DNA from: Algoriphagus sp. PAP.12
GTDB taxonomy: Bacteria; Bacteroidota; Bacteroidia; Cytophagales; Cyclobacteriaceae
Direction of reading: 5' to 3'
Assembly (NCBI RefSeq): GCF_026652115.1
Contig: NZ_JAPPSQ010000011.1
Span: 62,001-126,000 of the forward strand
DNA length: 64,000 nt
In this document: positions 27,622-37,500 of the stretch, piece after piece
How positions within the stretch are numbered: the first letter of the stretch is position 1
Layout: every line of letters begins with the position of its first letter
The notes under the pieces: model-generated
Databases searched by the model: none
What the model was told of the DNA's origin: nothing
Seen by the model: the letters and a program-made list of their open reading frames with translations, nothing else
Position numbers and translations under genes: made by a program

Positions 27622-28869
27622 TTAGCTATACCTACCTACTTCAAATCCATTGATTTTTAGAGAAGTGTCTTTGTGTTCATGAAGTTCAGCTAAGAGTTTC
27701 CCTGTAGCTGGTGCCAAAGATACTCCCATCATCGAATGACCACTGCCAACTAGCACATTGGTGTAATTTGGAGCAAATCCGATGTAGGGCAACCCATCAG
27801 GAGAGCAAGGTCGAAGTCCCTTCCAGATTTTATCTGTTTCAGGAAATTTGGCTTCAAATTCAGGGTAATACTGATTGATAGATTCATAAATCCCCTTTAC
27901 TCTATTGATATTTACTTTCTGGCTGGTACCGGTAATTTCCATGGTTCCTCCAAATCGAATGGTTTCTCCATATGGGCTGACCGCTACCTTTTGTTCCGTC
28001 AAGATGGTAGCTTGCTTGATTTCTGGATTATTTTTCTGAATAAAAGAATAACCTTTTCCACCCATCATAGGAAGAGAAAAACCTAACATATCTGCCAATT
28101 CTCCAGACCAAGAGCCACCGCAAAGAATTACTTTTTCACAGGAAAGACGACCTTCTTTGGTAATCACTGCAGTGACCTGCGTTGCGGTTTTTTCGAAGCC
28201 TTTGACTTCGGATTTTTTTAAGAATGTTACTCCTTTTTCTTTCAAATAGGTTTTTAAGAAACCATACAAAGCTCCTGGATCTAAATGTGCATCCCCTGGG
28301 AAAAGAACCGCTCCACGAGCATTCAATTTGATATTGGGTTCTATTTCCTTTAGCTCACTTGGTCCCAAAATCTCAGCTTCCAAACCATGCTTTCTAGCCA
28401 AGAAAGCGAACTCTGTTTCTTCCTTTTCTATGGCTTCTGTTTGATAAGCCATCATCAAGCCCTTTTCTTGAAGTGCCAAAGCGGCTTCCGGATGTTCAGC
28501 TTTGAAAGTAAGGTAAAGTGCCTTGCTTAGAAGACTCAGGTTTTTAAGGTGAGGAATGGCTTTTTCTACTTGTTTTTCATTGGCATTTTTGAAAAACAGC
28601 ATACACCATCTCGCCAATTTGTAGTCTAACCTTGGATGGATATAAAAAGGACTTTTGGAAGAAAACATCCAAGAAATCCCCTTGCTGATCATTCCTGGTG
28701 CCGCCAAAGGGATTATGTGGCTCGGTACAATCATACCTGCATTTCCAGTTGAGCAGTTTTGGCTCAGATCAGTTTTGTCAATGACTGTAACTTCGACTCC
28801 TTCTTTCTGAAGGAAATAAGCGGTGAATAGTCCCACAATCCCACCGCCAACGATTAAAGTTGGTTTCAT
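27622..28869 (-). CDS. DadA-like FAD-dependent D-amino-acid (cis-4-hydroxy-D-proline) oxidoreductase
   Basis: A 415-residue FAD enzyme of the DAO/DadA family from ATG 28869 (MKPTLIVGGGIVGL), with the GxGxxG dinucleotide motif at the N-terminus, QNCSTGNAGMIVPSH after it, and the C-terminal FAD contact GSGHSMMGVSLAPATGK. Beside a 4-hydroxyproline epimerase the expected job is oxidising cis-4-hydroxy-D-proline to 1-pyrroline-4-hydroxy-2-carboxylate; this substrate is inferred from the cluster, since the fold also serves D-alanine and other D-amino acids. An in-frame start at 28902 would run into the intergenic repeats. Confidence 0.85.
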   Translation of the reverse strand: MKPTLIVGGGIVGLFTAYFLQKEGVEVTVIDKTDLSQNCSTGNAGMIVPSHIIPLAAPGMISKGISWMFSSKSPFYIHPRLDYKLARWCMLFFKNANEKQVEKAIPHLKNLSLLSKALYLTFKAEHPEAALALQEKGLMMAYQTEAIEKEETEFAFLARKHGLEAEILGPSELKEIEPNIKLNARGAVLFPGDAHLDPGALYGFLKTYLKEKGVTFLKKSEVKGFEKTATQVTAVITKEGRLSCEKVILCGGSWSGELADMLGFSLPMMGGKGYSFIQKNNPEIKQATILTEQKVAVSPYGETIRFGGTMEITGTSQKVNINRVKGIYESINQYYPEFEAKFPETDKIWKGLRPCSPDGLPYIGFAPNYTNVLVGSGHSMMGVSLAPATGKLLAELHEHKDTSLKINGFEVGRYS

Positions 28870-28878
28870 TTCTAGAAT

Positions 28879-28942
28879 CAAGAATTTAGTATCAAGAATC
28901 AAGAACCAAAGAACTGTCTTGGTTCTTGGCTCTAGGTTCTTG
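28879..28942. repeat. Cluster of CAAGAA-type boxes forming an inverted repeat
   Basis: CAAGAA occurs at 28879, 28893 and 28900 (the last as CAAGAACC), and its reverse complement GGTTCTTG at 28921 and 28935. CAAGAACC (28900-28907) and GGTTCTTG (28921-28928) can form a hairpin with a 13-base loop. It fills the gap between the epimerase and oxidoreductase genes. Confidence 0.6.
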
Positions 28943-28946
28943 TATC

Positions 28947-29951
28947 TTATATGACTTGGAATCCATGTACATAAGGGTCATCATCATCCAAAATGATGGT
29001 GTTGTAGCCATACACTTTGGCCCATCCCTCGATACTTGGAACTATTGCCGGCTGTCCGGCGATTTCTGTTACTTCTTCAATTCTTCCGATGAACTTAGAC
29101 CCAATGAAGCTCTCATGGATGAATTCATCCCCTGGCTTGAGCCAGCCTTTGGCAAACCATTGAGCCATTCTAGCTGAGGTTCCAGTGCCACAAGGTGATC
29201 TGTCAATTGCTTTGTCTCCATAGAATACAGCATTTCTGGCTGTACTGGTCTCATCGATGGTTTTACCTGTCCACATCACATGTGAAAGTCCTCTGATCTT
29301 TTCATGCTCAGGATGAACGAAGTCGTATTTTTCATTCATTTTTTTCCTGAGATTTCTAGCCATGGAGATCAGTTGCTCAGCTTTGAAATGCTCAAGGCCT
29401 AGGAAGTTTTCCTGTGGATCCACAATGCAATAGAAATTGCCTCCGTAAGCCACATCTACGGTTAATTTCCCTAATTCTTCGATTTCTATCTCAAGGTTTT
29501 CAGCCGCCAAGTAACTTTTGACATTGGTAAGTTTGACTGATTTGACCTTTTTGCCTTCCTGCTTATACTCCACCAAAACCAATCCTGCTGGGGCTTCCAT
29601 TCGAAGGAAACCGGGAGTTTTTGGATGAATTAATCCTTCTTCGATCGCAATGGTTATGGTGCCAATCGTACCATGTCCGCACATAGGAAGGCATCCGGAA
29701 GTCTCAATAAATAAGACTGCAAAGTCATTTTCTGGATCATGAGGAGGGAAAAGCATGGATCCGGACATCATATCATGTCCTCTTGGTTCGAACATTAAGC
29801 CTGTTCTGATCCAATCCAGATTTTCCAGAAAATATTGACGTTTTTCAAGCATATTATCCCCTTTGAGAAAAGGAACTCCGCCTGAAACAACTCGTACTGG
29901 ATTACCACAAGTATGGGCATCTATGCACGAGAAAGTATGTCTTGATGGCAT
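28947..29951 (-). CDS. 4-hydroxyproline 2-epimerase (proline racemase family)
   Basis: A 334-residue enzyme with both catalytic cysteines of epimerases: the first in LPMCGHGTIG and the second in RSPCGTGTSARM. trans-3-hydroxyproline dehydratases have Thr at the second site, so this copy should be an epimerase. The N-terminus CIDAHTCGNPVRVV is typical. It turns trans-4-hydroxy-L-proline into cis-4-hydroxy-D-proline, the first step of the pathway encoded by its neighbours. Proline racemase activity cannot be excluded from sequence alone, but context favours hydroxyproline. Confidence 0.9.
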   Translation of the reverse strand: MPSRHTFSCIDAHTCGNPVRVVSGGVPFLKGDNMLEKRQYFLENLDWIRTGLMFEPRGHDMMSGSMLFPPHDPENDFAVLFIETSGCLPMCGHGTIGTITIAIEEGLIHPKTPGFLRMEAPAGLVLVEYKQEGKKVKSVKLTNVKSYLAAENLEIEIEELGKLTVDVAYGGNFYCIVDPQENFLGLEHFKAEQLISMARNLRKKMNEKYDFVHPEHEKIRGLSHVMWTGKTIDETSTARNAVFYGDKAIDRSPCGTGTSARMAQWFAKGWLKPGDEFIHESFIGSKFIGRIEEVTEIAGQPAIVPSIEGWAKVYGYNTIILDDDDPYVHGFQVI

Positions 29952-29987
29952 ATTTTGATTAGAAATTAGAAATCTTATAGTTGAAAA

Positions 29988-30040
29988 TCTCGGGAATCAA
30001 CAGTTTGTTTTTTCTGATTTCAAACTCTGAATTCCCGAGA
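29988..30040. repeat. Inverted repeat between the aldehyde dehydrogenase and epimerase genes
   Basis: TCTCGGGAAT (29988-29997) pairs with ATTCCCGAGA (30031-30040); nested inside, AGTTTG (30002-30007) pairs with CAAACT (30021-30026). The two stacked stems have no T-run after them and sit inside the operon, so processing or stability is more likely than termination. Confidence 0.6.
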
Positions 30041-30053
30041 ATCTTCAGTTTTC

Positions 30054-31499
30054 TTATTTAGTATAAGCACCGTTTACCAATCTCCAAATCCCTAATGGAT
30101 TACCATCTTTCAATGCATCTGGAAGTAATTCCTGAGGCATGTCTTGAAGGGCAATCGGTCTTGCAAATCGTTTGATGGCATGAGCACCTACAGAAGTACT
30201 ATTTGGAGCAGTGGTCGAAGGGTAAGGCCCACCATGCTGCATCGCAAATCCAACTTCTACTCCGGTTGGAACGCCTTTGAATAGCAATCGACCACATTTT
30301 TCTTCCAAAAGATTCAACAAGAATAGTTGATCCTTCAATTCGGAATCCTCAGCCCACACAGTAATGGTCAATTGTCCATGAAGGTTTTTGACGATTTCTA
30401 GTAGTTCTTCTTCAGTTTCATAAACTACCATCATCGCAAATGCTCCAAAGACTTCCTTCTGGAATACTTTATCCTTGATCCAATCAGCAGCCTGAATTTC
30501 TGCCAAAGCTGTACTTCCGTTGATGAGGTGTTGAGGGTCAGCAACTTTCACCCATCTCAATTCTTCTCTAGATTGGAAAAATTGGATAGAATCGTAATAT
30601 GCTTGTGCAATGCCAGGGTGAAGCATTGGCGCAGAGGCAATATCGTTCAGTTCTTCAGCGATAGCTTTTTCAAAAGCGTTTGCTTGTGCTTTAGGAACGA
30701 AAATCAATCCTGGGTTGGTGCAAAACTGACCTACACCCAAAGTCAGGGAAGAGATAAATGCTTTAGCCAAAGCATCGTTGTTCTTTTCAAGCTTTTCTGG
30801 GAAACAGAAGATCGGATTGACAGAACCCATCTCAGCATAAACTGGAATAGGCTCTTCCCTTTGGCCAGCCAAATCAAATAAGGCTTTTCCGCCTGCATGA
30901 GATCCAGTGAAGCCTACAGCTTTTGCCAAAGGATGCTTTACCAAAGCCTGTCCCACATCAATTCCTCCTTCAACATGCGAGAAAATTCCTGAAGGCAATC
31001 CTGATTTTGTAATAGCTTTAGCGATACATTCAGCAACTTTTTTGGAAGTCTCTGGATGTGCAGGGTGTGCTTTATAAATAACAGGACAACCCGCAGCCAA
31101 AGCAGAAATGGTATCACCACCAGCGGTAGAAAAGGCCAATGGGAAATTGCTTGCTCCGAAAACAACCACAGGACCCAATGGAGTCAACATTCTTCGAATG
31201 TCAGCCTTAGGTAATGGTTGTCTACCCGGGTCAGCAGGATCAACGGTTGCTTCTACCCAAGATCCTTCTTTTACTAGGTTGGCAAATAGTTTGATTTGAC
31301 CGGTGGTACGTCCAAGCTCGCCATTGATTCTACCTTCTGGAAGGTTCGATTCTTTGACAGCAAGAGGAACAATCTCGGCTCTATGTGATTCTAATATTTC
31401 AGCCAATGTCTCCAAAAATGCTCCTTTCTCTTTACCAGAAAGGTTTTTATAAAAAAGGAAGGCTTCTTGGGCTGACTCAAATAATTGATCGATGTTCAT
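30054..31499 (-). CDS. 2-oxoglutarate semialdehyde dehydrogenase (aldehyde dehydrogenase family)
   Basis: A 481-residue aldehyde dehydrogenase with the NAD(P) region VVFGASNFPLAFS, the general-base Glu in VYAEMGSVNP and the catalytic Cys in GVGQFCTNPG. This variant (FGASNFP, GQFCTNPG) is the NADP-dependent 2-oxoglutarate semialdehyde type. It would oxidise the semialdehyde to 2-oxoglutarate, the last step of hydroxyproline breakdown and also of some sugar-acid pathways. It is flanked by intergenic inverted repeats. Confidence 0.88.
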   Translation of the reverse strand: MNIDQLFESAQEAFLFYKNLSGKEKGAFLETLAEILESHRAEIVPLAVKESNLPEGRINGELGRTTGQIKLFANLVKEGSWVEATVDPADPGRQPLPKADIRRMLTPLGPVVVFGASNFPLAFSTAGGDTISALAAGCPVIYKAHPAHPETSKKVAECIAKAITKSGLPSGIFSHVEGGIDVGQALVKHPLAKAVGFTGSHAGGKALFDLAGQREEPIPVYAEMGSVNPIFCFPEKLEKNNDALAKAFISSLTLGVGQFCTNPGLIFVPKAQANAFEKAIAEELNDIASAPMLHPGIAQAYYDSIQFFQSREELRWVKVADPQHLINGSTALAEIQAADWIKDKVFQKEVFGAFAMMVVYETEEELLEIVKNLHGQLTITVWAEDSELKDQLFLLNLLEEKCGRLLFKGVPTGVEVGFAMQHGGPYPSTTAPNSTSVGAHAIKRFARPIALQDMPQELLPDALKDGNPLGIWRLVNGAYTK

Positions 31500-31514
31500 T
31501 TTTGAATGGATTGA

Positions 31515-31612
31515 AAATTGTAAGATTCGAATTAAAATTAGGCAAAAATCTGATGATAGACCTTTGCATAGGTAATACTCCTATTTTCCTGATTTTAGGC
31601 TACTTACAATTT
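31515..31612. repeat. Inverted repeat spanning the gap between the deaminase and dehydrogenase genes
   Basis: AAATTGTAAG (31515-31524) is the exact reverse complement of CTTACAATTT (31603-31612), 78 bases apart; the second arm overlaps the stop codon of the upstream deaminase gene. The whole intergenic RNA could be looped out. Confidence 0.5.
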
Positions 31613-32494
31613 CGGCCTTTTTGCTAAACCTTCAGTAATAATCGCTTCTATTCTCTCTCTTTCTTCACCAATCAAGGTCAATCTTGGAGCTCTAACATAC
31701 TCAGAACCTACCCCACAATGCTGTTCAGCCAATTTGATGTATTGAACCAATTTAGGATGAATATCCAATTCAAGAAGTGGAAGGAACCATCTGTAGATTT
31801 CTCTGGCCTCTTCGATTTTACCTTCGTTTACCAGATTGAAGATGGTTACAGTTTCTTTAGGGAAAGCACAAACCAAACCAGCAACCCATCCTACGGCGCC
31901 CATAAGCAATTCTTCCATTGCTAAAGTATCTACACCGCATAGCAATTGATATCTGTCTCCAAAGCGATTGATCATACGGGTCACATTAGAAATGTCACGA
32001 GTAGATTCTTTGATCGCTTGAATATTAGGGCAATCAGTAAGCTCGGCAAACATGTCAATAGTCACCAAAGTCTTGTAATCTACAGGATTGTTATAGATCA
32101 TGATTGGAAGGGAAGTAGAATTTGCGACAGTTTTGAAATATGTCACTACTTCACGAGCATCTGCCGAATATCTCATCGGAGGAAGCATCATCAGACCGGA
32201 AGCTCCTAATTCTTCAGCTTTTTTAGCCCAGAATAATGCATCTTGCGTGGCACCTTCTGCAATGTTAAGGATCACAGGAACCTTACCATCTACATATTTC
32301 ACAGTTTCACCTGTCAATTGGATTTTCTCTTCCTGAGAAAGAACAGAGCTTTCGCCAAGTGTTCCTCCCAAGATAATTCCGTGAACACCAGACTCTAATT
32401 GAAAGTCAATGTTTTTGAAGAATAGATCCATATCCAATGTTCCATCTGCATGGAATTTGGTTGTTACAGCTGGGAATACGCCTTTCCAATTCAT
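31604..32494 (-). CDS. DapA-family lyase, likely 1-pyrroline-4-hydroxy-2-carboxylate deaminase
   Basis: A 296-residue (beta/alpha)8-barrel of the dihydrodipicolinate synthase family, with GGTLGESSVLS near residue 45, the Tyr of MIYNNPVDY and the Schiff-base Lys in QAIKESTRD. The family covers DapA, N-acetylneuraminate lyase, dehydratases and the hydroxyproline-pathway deaminase. With the epimerase, FAD enzyme and semialdehyde dehydrogenase adjacent, deamination to 2-oxoglutarate semialdehyde is the best reading. It is the first gene of the operon, divergent from the AraC regulator with 132 bases between. Confidence 0.85.
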   Translation of the reverse strand: MNWKGVFPAVTTKFHADGTLDMDLFFKNIDFQLESGVHGIILGGTLGESSVLSQEEKIQLTGETVKYVDGKVPVILNIAEGATQDALFWAKKAEELGASGLMMLPPMRYSADAREVVTYFKTVANSTSLPIMIYNNPVDYKTLVTIDMFAELTDCPNIQAIKESTRDISNVTRMINRFGDRYQLLCGVDTLAMEELLMGAVGWVAGLVCAFPKETVTIFNLVNEGKIEEAREIYRWFLPLLELDIHPKLVQYIKLAEQHCGVGSEYVRAPRLTLIGEERERIEAIITEGLAKRPKL

Positions 32495-32548
32495 AGTTTT
32501 TTTTGTTTCAAAGGTACTTTAGTGATAGTGGGCTATCTTTCACAGGAT

Positions 32549-32612
32549 TAGTATAATTTGATACTATATTGACTTTTTTATCTAATAATATTTACAAATA
32601 CTGTAAAATACT
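32549..32612. promoter_or_regulatory. Candidate operator: ATACT boxes between the divergent promoters
   Basis: TAGTAT (32549-32554) and ATACTA (32561-32566) form an inverted repeat with a 6-base spacer. ATACT recurs at 32598 and 32608, exactly 10 bases apart, one helical turn. Such spaced half-sites suit an AraC-type regulator acting on both the hydroxyproline operon and its own gene. Confidence 0.5.
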
Positions 32613-32626
32613 ATTAATTTAGCTCC

Positions 32627-33499
32627 ATGTCAAAGGTTATTGCTTTTCAGATCCCAAAGTCCCAGAAAGAGTTCATTCGATTTCAACAGGACAGAGGAGC
32701 GCATTTTTACGATAAATTGCACCAGCATCCCCAGCTTCAATTGACAGTGATTTTGGAGGGAAGTGGTCAATTTTTGAGTGGAGACTATATGGGGAGATTT
32801 CAGCCAGGAGATGTTTTTTTCTTGGGAGAGAACGTTCCTCACGTATTCCGAAGTGATGCTGAATATTTTGCAGACGATTCTATTTTAAAAATTGCTGGGG
32901 ATACGCTTTTTTATGATTTCCAGGCATTCGGCGATTCAATATGGGAAGTGGAGGATTTGCAGGGATTGAAAAGTTTCTTACCTCCAAAAGGTTCTTGCTT
33001 CCAGATTTTTGGTGAGACACAAGTAAGAATTCAAGAGCTATTTAAGGAGTATCAATTCAGCAAAAACTTGTTTCGGTTTCAGAAAGGAATGGAGATCTTG
33101 GCGGTTTTGGAAAAAGGTTCTGATGATTTTATTTCTTTGAATAAAACGGAGGGCTTGGTTGGTTTATCGGAAAAAGATGGCAGTAGGATGGATCAAATCC
33201 TTCGATACCTTTTAGATAATAGGTTTAGGGCAATTTCTCTTGATGAGATTTCAGAGCAAGCGAATATGAGCAAAGAAGCCTTTTGTCGATTTTTTAAAAT
33301 GAGAACGAGAAAGACTTTTACCCAATATGTCAATCAGCTCCGAATTAGCGAGGCCCAAAAACTTTTGAAGGAATCGGACAGGAATGTTTCTGAGATTGCT
33401 TTTAGCATAGGTTATGAAAACCTATCTCACTTCAACAGAAATTTCAAAGTGATCACAGGCAAGACGCCAGTTGAATTCAGGAAATCTCAGATGATTTGA
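32627..33499 (+). CDS. AraC-family regulator of the hydroxyproline operon
   Basis: A 290-residue protein with an N-terminal cupin sensor (HQHPQLQLTVILEGSGQFLSGD, in part) and a C-terminal double helix-turn-helix (ISLDEISEQANMSKEAFCRF; NVSEIAFSIGYENLSHFNRNF). It is divergent from the hydroxyproline genes, so it probably senses hydroxyproline or an intermediate and controls them; the ligand is inferred. The ATACT boxes just upstream are likely sites. Confidence 0.88.
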   Translation: MSKVIAFQIPKSQKEFIRFQQDRGAHFYDKLHQHPQLQLTVILEGSGQFLSGDYMGRFQPGDVFFLGENVPHVFRSDAEYFADDSILKIAGDTLFYDFQAFGDSIWEVEDLQGLKSFLPPKGSCFQIFGETQVRIQELFKEYQFSKNLFRFQKGMEILAVLEKGSDDFISLNKTEGLVGLSEKDGSRMDQILRYLLDNRFRAISLDEISEQANMSKEAFCRFFKMRTRKTFTQYVNQLRISEAQKLLKESDRNVSEIAFSIGYENLSHFNRNFKVITGKTPVEFRKSQMI

Positions 33500-33713
33500 A
33501 TTTCCCATTTCAATCTGATTTGTGGTTTCTGTTACTTTTTTTCTACAGTTGAGGAATTTCCTTGCTCATAAAATCCCACCAAATAAAATTGGCATGTATT
33601 GATCTTAACTGTCTTAAAACTCTGGTAATCAGTAGATTAATTTCTTTGTTTTAGATTTTCTCAATCCAAGGGCACCAATGTTGACTAATGGAGTGTAGGA
33701 AAATTTAACTACT

Positions 33714-34253
33714 ATGAAAAAGCTACTATTATCATTTGCGCTAATCCTGATGGGTGTAAGTGCATTTTCACAACAAAGAGTAAGAGAACTAGATGAGATC
33801 AATGAGGACAATTCCTGGTTGAAGGTCGGAGTGAATTTAGGTGCTCCTGTAGGAGACCTTTCCAACTATTCTTCTTTTGCCTTAGGGCTTGATGTTGCAG
33901 GCCAATTTATGAGAACAGACAATTTTGGTTTAGGTGTAGCTTCTGGTTATACCCAGTACTTTAAAAAGTCTGATGTTTCTTATGCTGAAAATTTCGGAGT
34001 GATTCCTTTGGGGGTCATGTTTAGATATTACCCACAGCCTTCAGGATTTTTTGTTGGTACAGATGCTGGGTATTCCTTTTTCACAGGAGATGGAATGAGT
34101 GAAAGCGGTGGGGCATATATCCGCCCTCAATTGGGTTATCACAACTATGATTGGAACATCTTCGGTTTTTATAACCATGTGTTCAATTCCGATCCAGGAA
34201 TAGATGTTCAGGCTATCGGTGTTGCGGTGACATATAATATCAGATTTAAATAA
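33714..34253 (+). CDS. Outer membrane beta-barrel protein of unknown function
   Basis: A 179-residue protein with a signal peptide (KKLLLSFALILMGVSAFSQQ) and about eight amphipathic strands ending in a barrel-like C-terminal strand with terminal Phe-Lys (VAVTYNIRFK). The length fits a small OmpW/OmpA-like barrel. No substrate is indicated. The 72-residue membrane protein follows after 29 bases. Confidence 0.7.
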   Translation: MKKLLLSFALILMGVSAFSQQRVRELDEINEDNSWLKVGVNLGAPVGDLSNYSSFALGLDVAGQFMRTDNFGLGVASGYTQYFKKSDVSYAENFGVIPLGVMFRYYPQPSGFFVGTDAGYSFFTGDGMSESGGAYIRPQLGYHNYDWNIFGFYNHVFNSDPGIDVQAIGVAVTYNIRFK

Positions 34254-34282
34254 TCAACCAAACAACCAAAAACACAGGCACT

Positions 34283-34501
34283 ATGAAAGCGATAGAACTT
34301 TTAGAAAATAAAATTTCCAAAGTAGCTGTATTGGCTATCCTAGGAGTTTTGATTTCTTTTCAAATTTTTGCTCAAGATGGCGGCTTAGATGTCGATATCA
34401 ACATCGGAAAAACCGAATGGTATGAGCAAACTTGGGTATGGGTAGTTGGAGCTGCTGCCTTTATCTTGATTTTAGTAGCTCTTTTAAGAAGAAAAAAATA
34501 G
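34283..34501 (+). CDS. Small membrane protein, unknown function
   Basis: A 72-residue product with a first hydrophobic segment that could be a signal (VAVLAILGVLISFQIFAQDG), an acidic linker (DVDINIGKTEWYEQ), then a C-terminal membrane helix and RRKK anchor. This predicts a protein with a short exported loop tethered in the inner membrane. It is probably co-transcribed with the barrel gene before it and ends at a terminator. Confidence 0.65.
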   Translation: MKAIELLENKISKVAVLAILGVLISFQIFAQDGGLDVDINIGKTEWYEQTWVWVVGAAAFILILVALLRRKK

Positions 34502-34524
34502 CTGAGTTTAGTTTAATTGGGAGG

Positions 34525-34562
34525 AGAGGCTGTCTAGAAAAAGAAAGCCTCTTTATTTTTAT
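34525..34562. terminator. Terminator shared by the 34283 gene and the ABC-peptidase gene
   Basis: AGAGGCT (34525-34531) pairs with AGCCTCT (34546-34552), then TTATTTTTATT. The convergent gene ends at 34559 inside its tail. Confidence 0.65.
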
Positions 34563-37500
34563 TCAATTTCTACACTTTGAGTATTGTCATCCGGTATTCG
34601 GTCTATCAATTTGTTGTATGGATCAATTCCTGCCTTCACGGGATTTCCTTTCACCCGGATCGTAATTGTCGATTCACCAGGTTTGATTTTGTACTTTTCT
34701 AAATAGAGAGGGTTTACTCGAGTTCTGCCATTCTCATCTTCATCTTCCTCTGCAAAAACTCCAATATCAATATAATCGCCTTCGTAACTAGCTTCAGATT
34801 CTTTGCCAGTTTCGTCTGCATAGAGTTTTTGAGATTTAATGTTCAAAGTCAATTCAAATTCATTTTCCCCAATCTCTTTTGCTATCACAGATTCCGTTCT
34901 GTTATCATATAGCGTGATTTTATTCCAAGTATCATCTAGATAATACTGAAGACTATCTGGAGTTGCTGCTTGTAGATAGCTATACAAATCAGCACTTCCC
35001 GGGAATGGTGGTGATTGCTTCAATCCAAAATCCCGATTGAAAGCATAAAGAGCGGAATCCATGGCTTCGTTTCCGATGAGATCCCGAAGGCCATATAAAA
35101 TCAAACTTCCCTTGTTATACCATTGATAAGCGCGGTTGCAGTTGATAAAGACATTTTCTTTTTTGCTTTCAAATGCCCTACCTCTCAGATAATCATCCAG
35201 CTCATCCTTTAGGAAACGTTTCATGTTATCCTTTCCATATTTTCTTTCAGTCAAAATCAATGCAGAAAACTCTGCCAAAGCTTCTGAAATCAGGTTTGCC
35301 CCACGAGTATAATTTGGAGTAATCTGATGTCCCCACCACTGATGCGCCAATTCATGAGCAGTGACGTAATAGACATAATCAAAATCATTCGGATCTGAGA
35401 AATTGGCTACCCATCCAAAGCTTTCAGAAAACGGAACGGTATTCGGGAAAGACTGGGCAAATCCTGCATATCTCGGAAATTCCAATAGGCGCATCTGTCT
35501 AAACTGGAAATCGCCGTAGGTTTCTGAGAAGTAAGTCAAGCCATCTTTGTATGCTTGAAGGAAGCGATCCAAATTGTAGGGGTGCTTTTTGTCATAAAAG
35601 ATCTCAATATCCACTTTTTGGCCATCAGGAAGGTTGGTTTCATCTTTCATGACTTCATATTCTGCAGAGACGAAAGTGAAGAAAGCCTGAATTGGAGTAT
35701 CCTGGATATAGTGGAAATACTTTCTTCCATTTTCTTCCCATTCTTTTTGCAAATATCCAGGTGCAACTGCGATTTGTGTAGGGATGGTACTAACCACCGC
35801 TTCAAATTGGATGAAATCAGCATCGTCGGCAAAGAGTAAAGTTTGTCTTCCTTTTGGGTCGTCGTGAGGAGGTAGATCTTCAGGTTTTTCAGGAAGTTCA
35901 TATTTCCTTCTATCCTCATCTGAGCTGATCTCCGAGTCCGGATTATACCCAATTTCTGGAATTCCTCCCGAAAAGAATGTCCCATTGTAAACGAGCTCTC
36001 GGCCATATCCTGAGTTCGGGAAACCCTGATTGGTTGACTCGCTAATAATGGTTAGATTCAAAGTGTCCCCTGGTTGCATGGTGTTGGGCAGCGCAGTGAT
36101 TTGGTACCATTCTCTCTCTGGCTTTTTGCCAAAAAGCTGGAATTTTTTTGCTTCATAGTCCAAAGGAAATCTATGTGCCAAAGTATCTCCATTCAATACC
36201 ACATTAAACTTGTCCAAAGAAGCCGAATTGAAATGGATAGAGTCAATCGGTGAATTGGTTTTATTGACCAGTTCCACTTCCGCCTTGAAGTAGGCAGCTC
36301 TTTCCGTCGGATAGAGATCTGCCTCAATATTGACTCTGGTATATTTCGGTTGAGGTATCCCCTCATATTTTTTCAATTGCTTCTCGTAGGCGACAGACCT
36401 CATTTTTCCTTCTTCAGGAGTCATGTAGCCATTTTCGTAGACAACAGTATTGTAGATATAAGCACCGGAAAGTAGAGCTATCAAAATGAACAAAAAGGAG
36501 AGTTTGGTTGGTAGATCTCCTAATCTGGATTTGGCAGAATTCCATCGGCTTTTCCAGGAGTTTTCTGTTCCTCTGCTGAAGAAAATGCTAAAGAAAAGAA
36601 CTAAGAATATCCCCCAAGCTGTCCAATAGAGGTTGAACCAGAATAGCGGTTTGGCAAAATGTCCCAACCCGTTCATGTCGCTCCAGGTGTATCCAGGTTT
36701 GTAGCTGAAGAAAAACAAGTTGAAATTGTAATCAGCAAAATCCCTAAAAATCATCATTACCAGCCAAATCCCGATGGCCACCGCATGTCCTGCGAATTTG
36801 TTGTTCATGACTAGATGGACCGCAAAAACCAACATGACCATCTGCAAATAATCAGGCAAGGAAATTAAATAACTGTCGATTAGATAAACCTTAAGATCAT
36901 AAGTAAAATAGCCTTTCAAAGTCTGTACGAGAAGCCCCACGAAAATGGGGATAGTTGTCAAAACCAAGCAAATAAAGGCCATTCCCAAGAACTTGGACGC
37001 CACAACGACTCCGTCTTTGACAGGGAAAGTATCATTGATAATAGAGTAGCCTGTGGATTTATCCCGATGAAGTGCTTCTCCCGTGAAAAACACGATGATG
37101 ATGAATACAAACAAATTGTAATCATAGGTCTTGTACTCCATCAAAAATGAAGTGGAAGGGAAGTTTGGAACGCTATAAAGTGTATTCCCAATCCAAAAAT
37201 CCAACACCAAGAATATGAGTCCACCAAGCAAAATGGATCGGAAGTAAACGTCCTTCGATATGTTCTGAACCTCGATTTTGGTTAAGGTTTTGAGACTGGT
37301 CCATTGATAATTTTTGGAAAAATCTGTTACAACTTTTACGTTCTTTTGAATGATTTCAGAAACCGTTTCAGTCTTTACCTTTGCCTTTTTCTGTTGGGTT
37401 TGAAAGAAGTATTCAAAGCTAAACCTGAAGTACGCTGCAATGAAAAATATCAGTCCAACTCCTGACCAAAGAAGTCGATTGAGTAAGAGATTTCCTTCCA

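Noticed and set aside
30528..30881. Plus-strand frames inside the aldehyde dehydrogenase gene
   Set aside because: Antisense to a clear enzyme with intact catalytic motifs.
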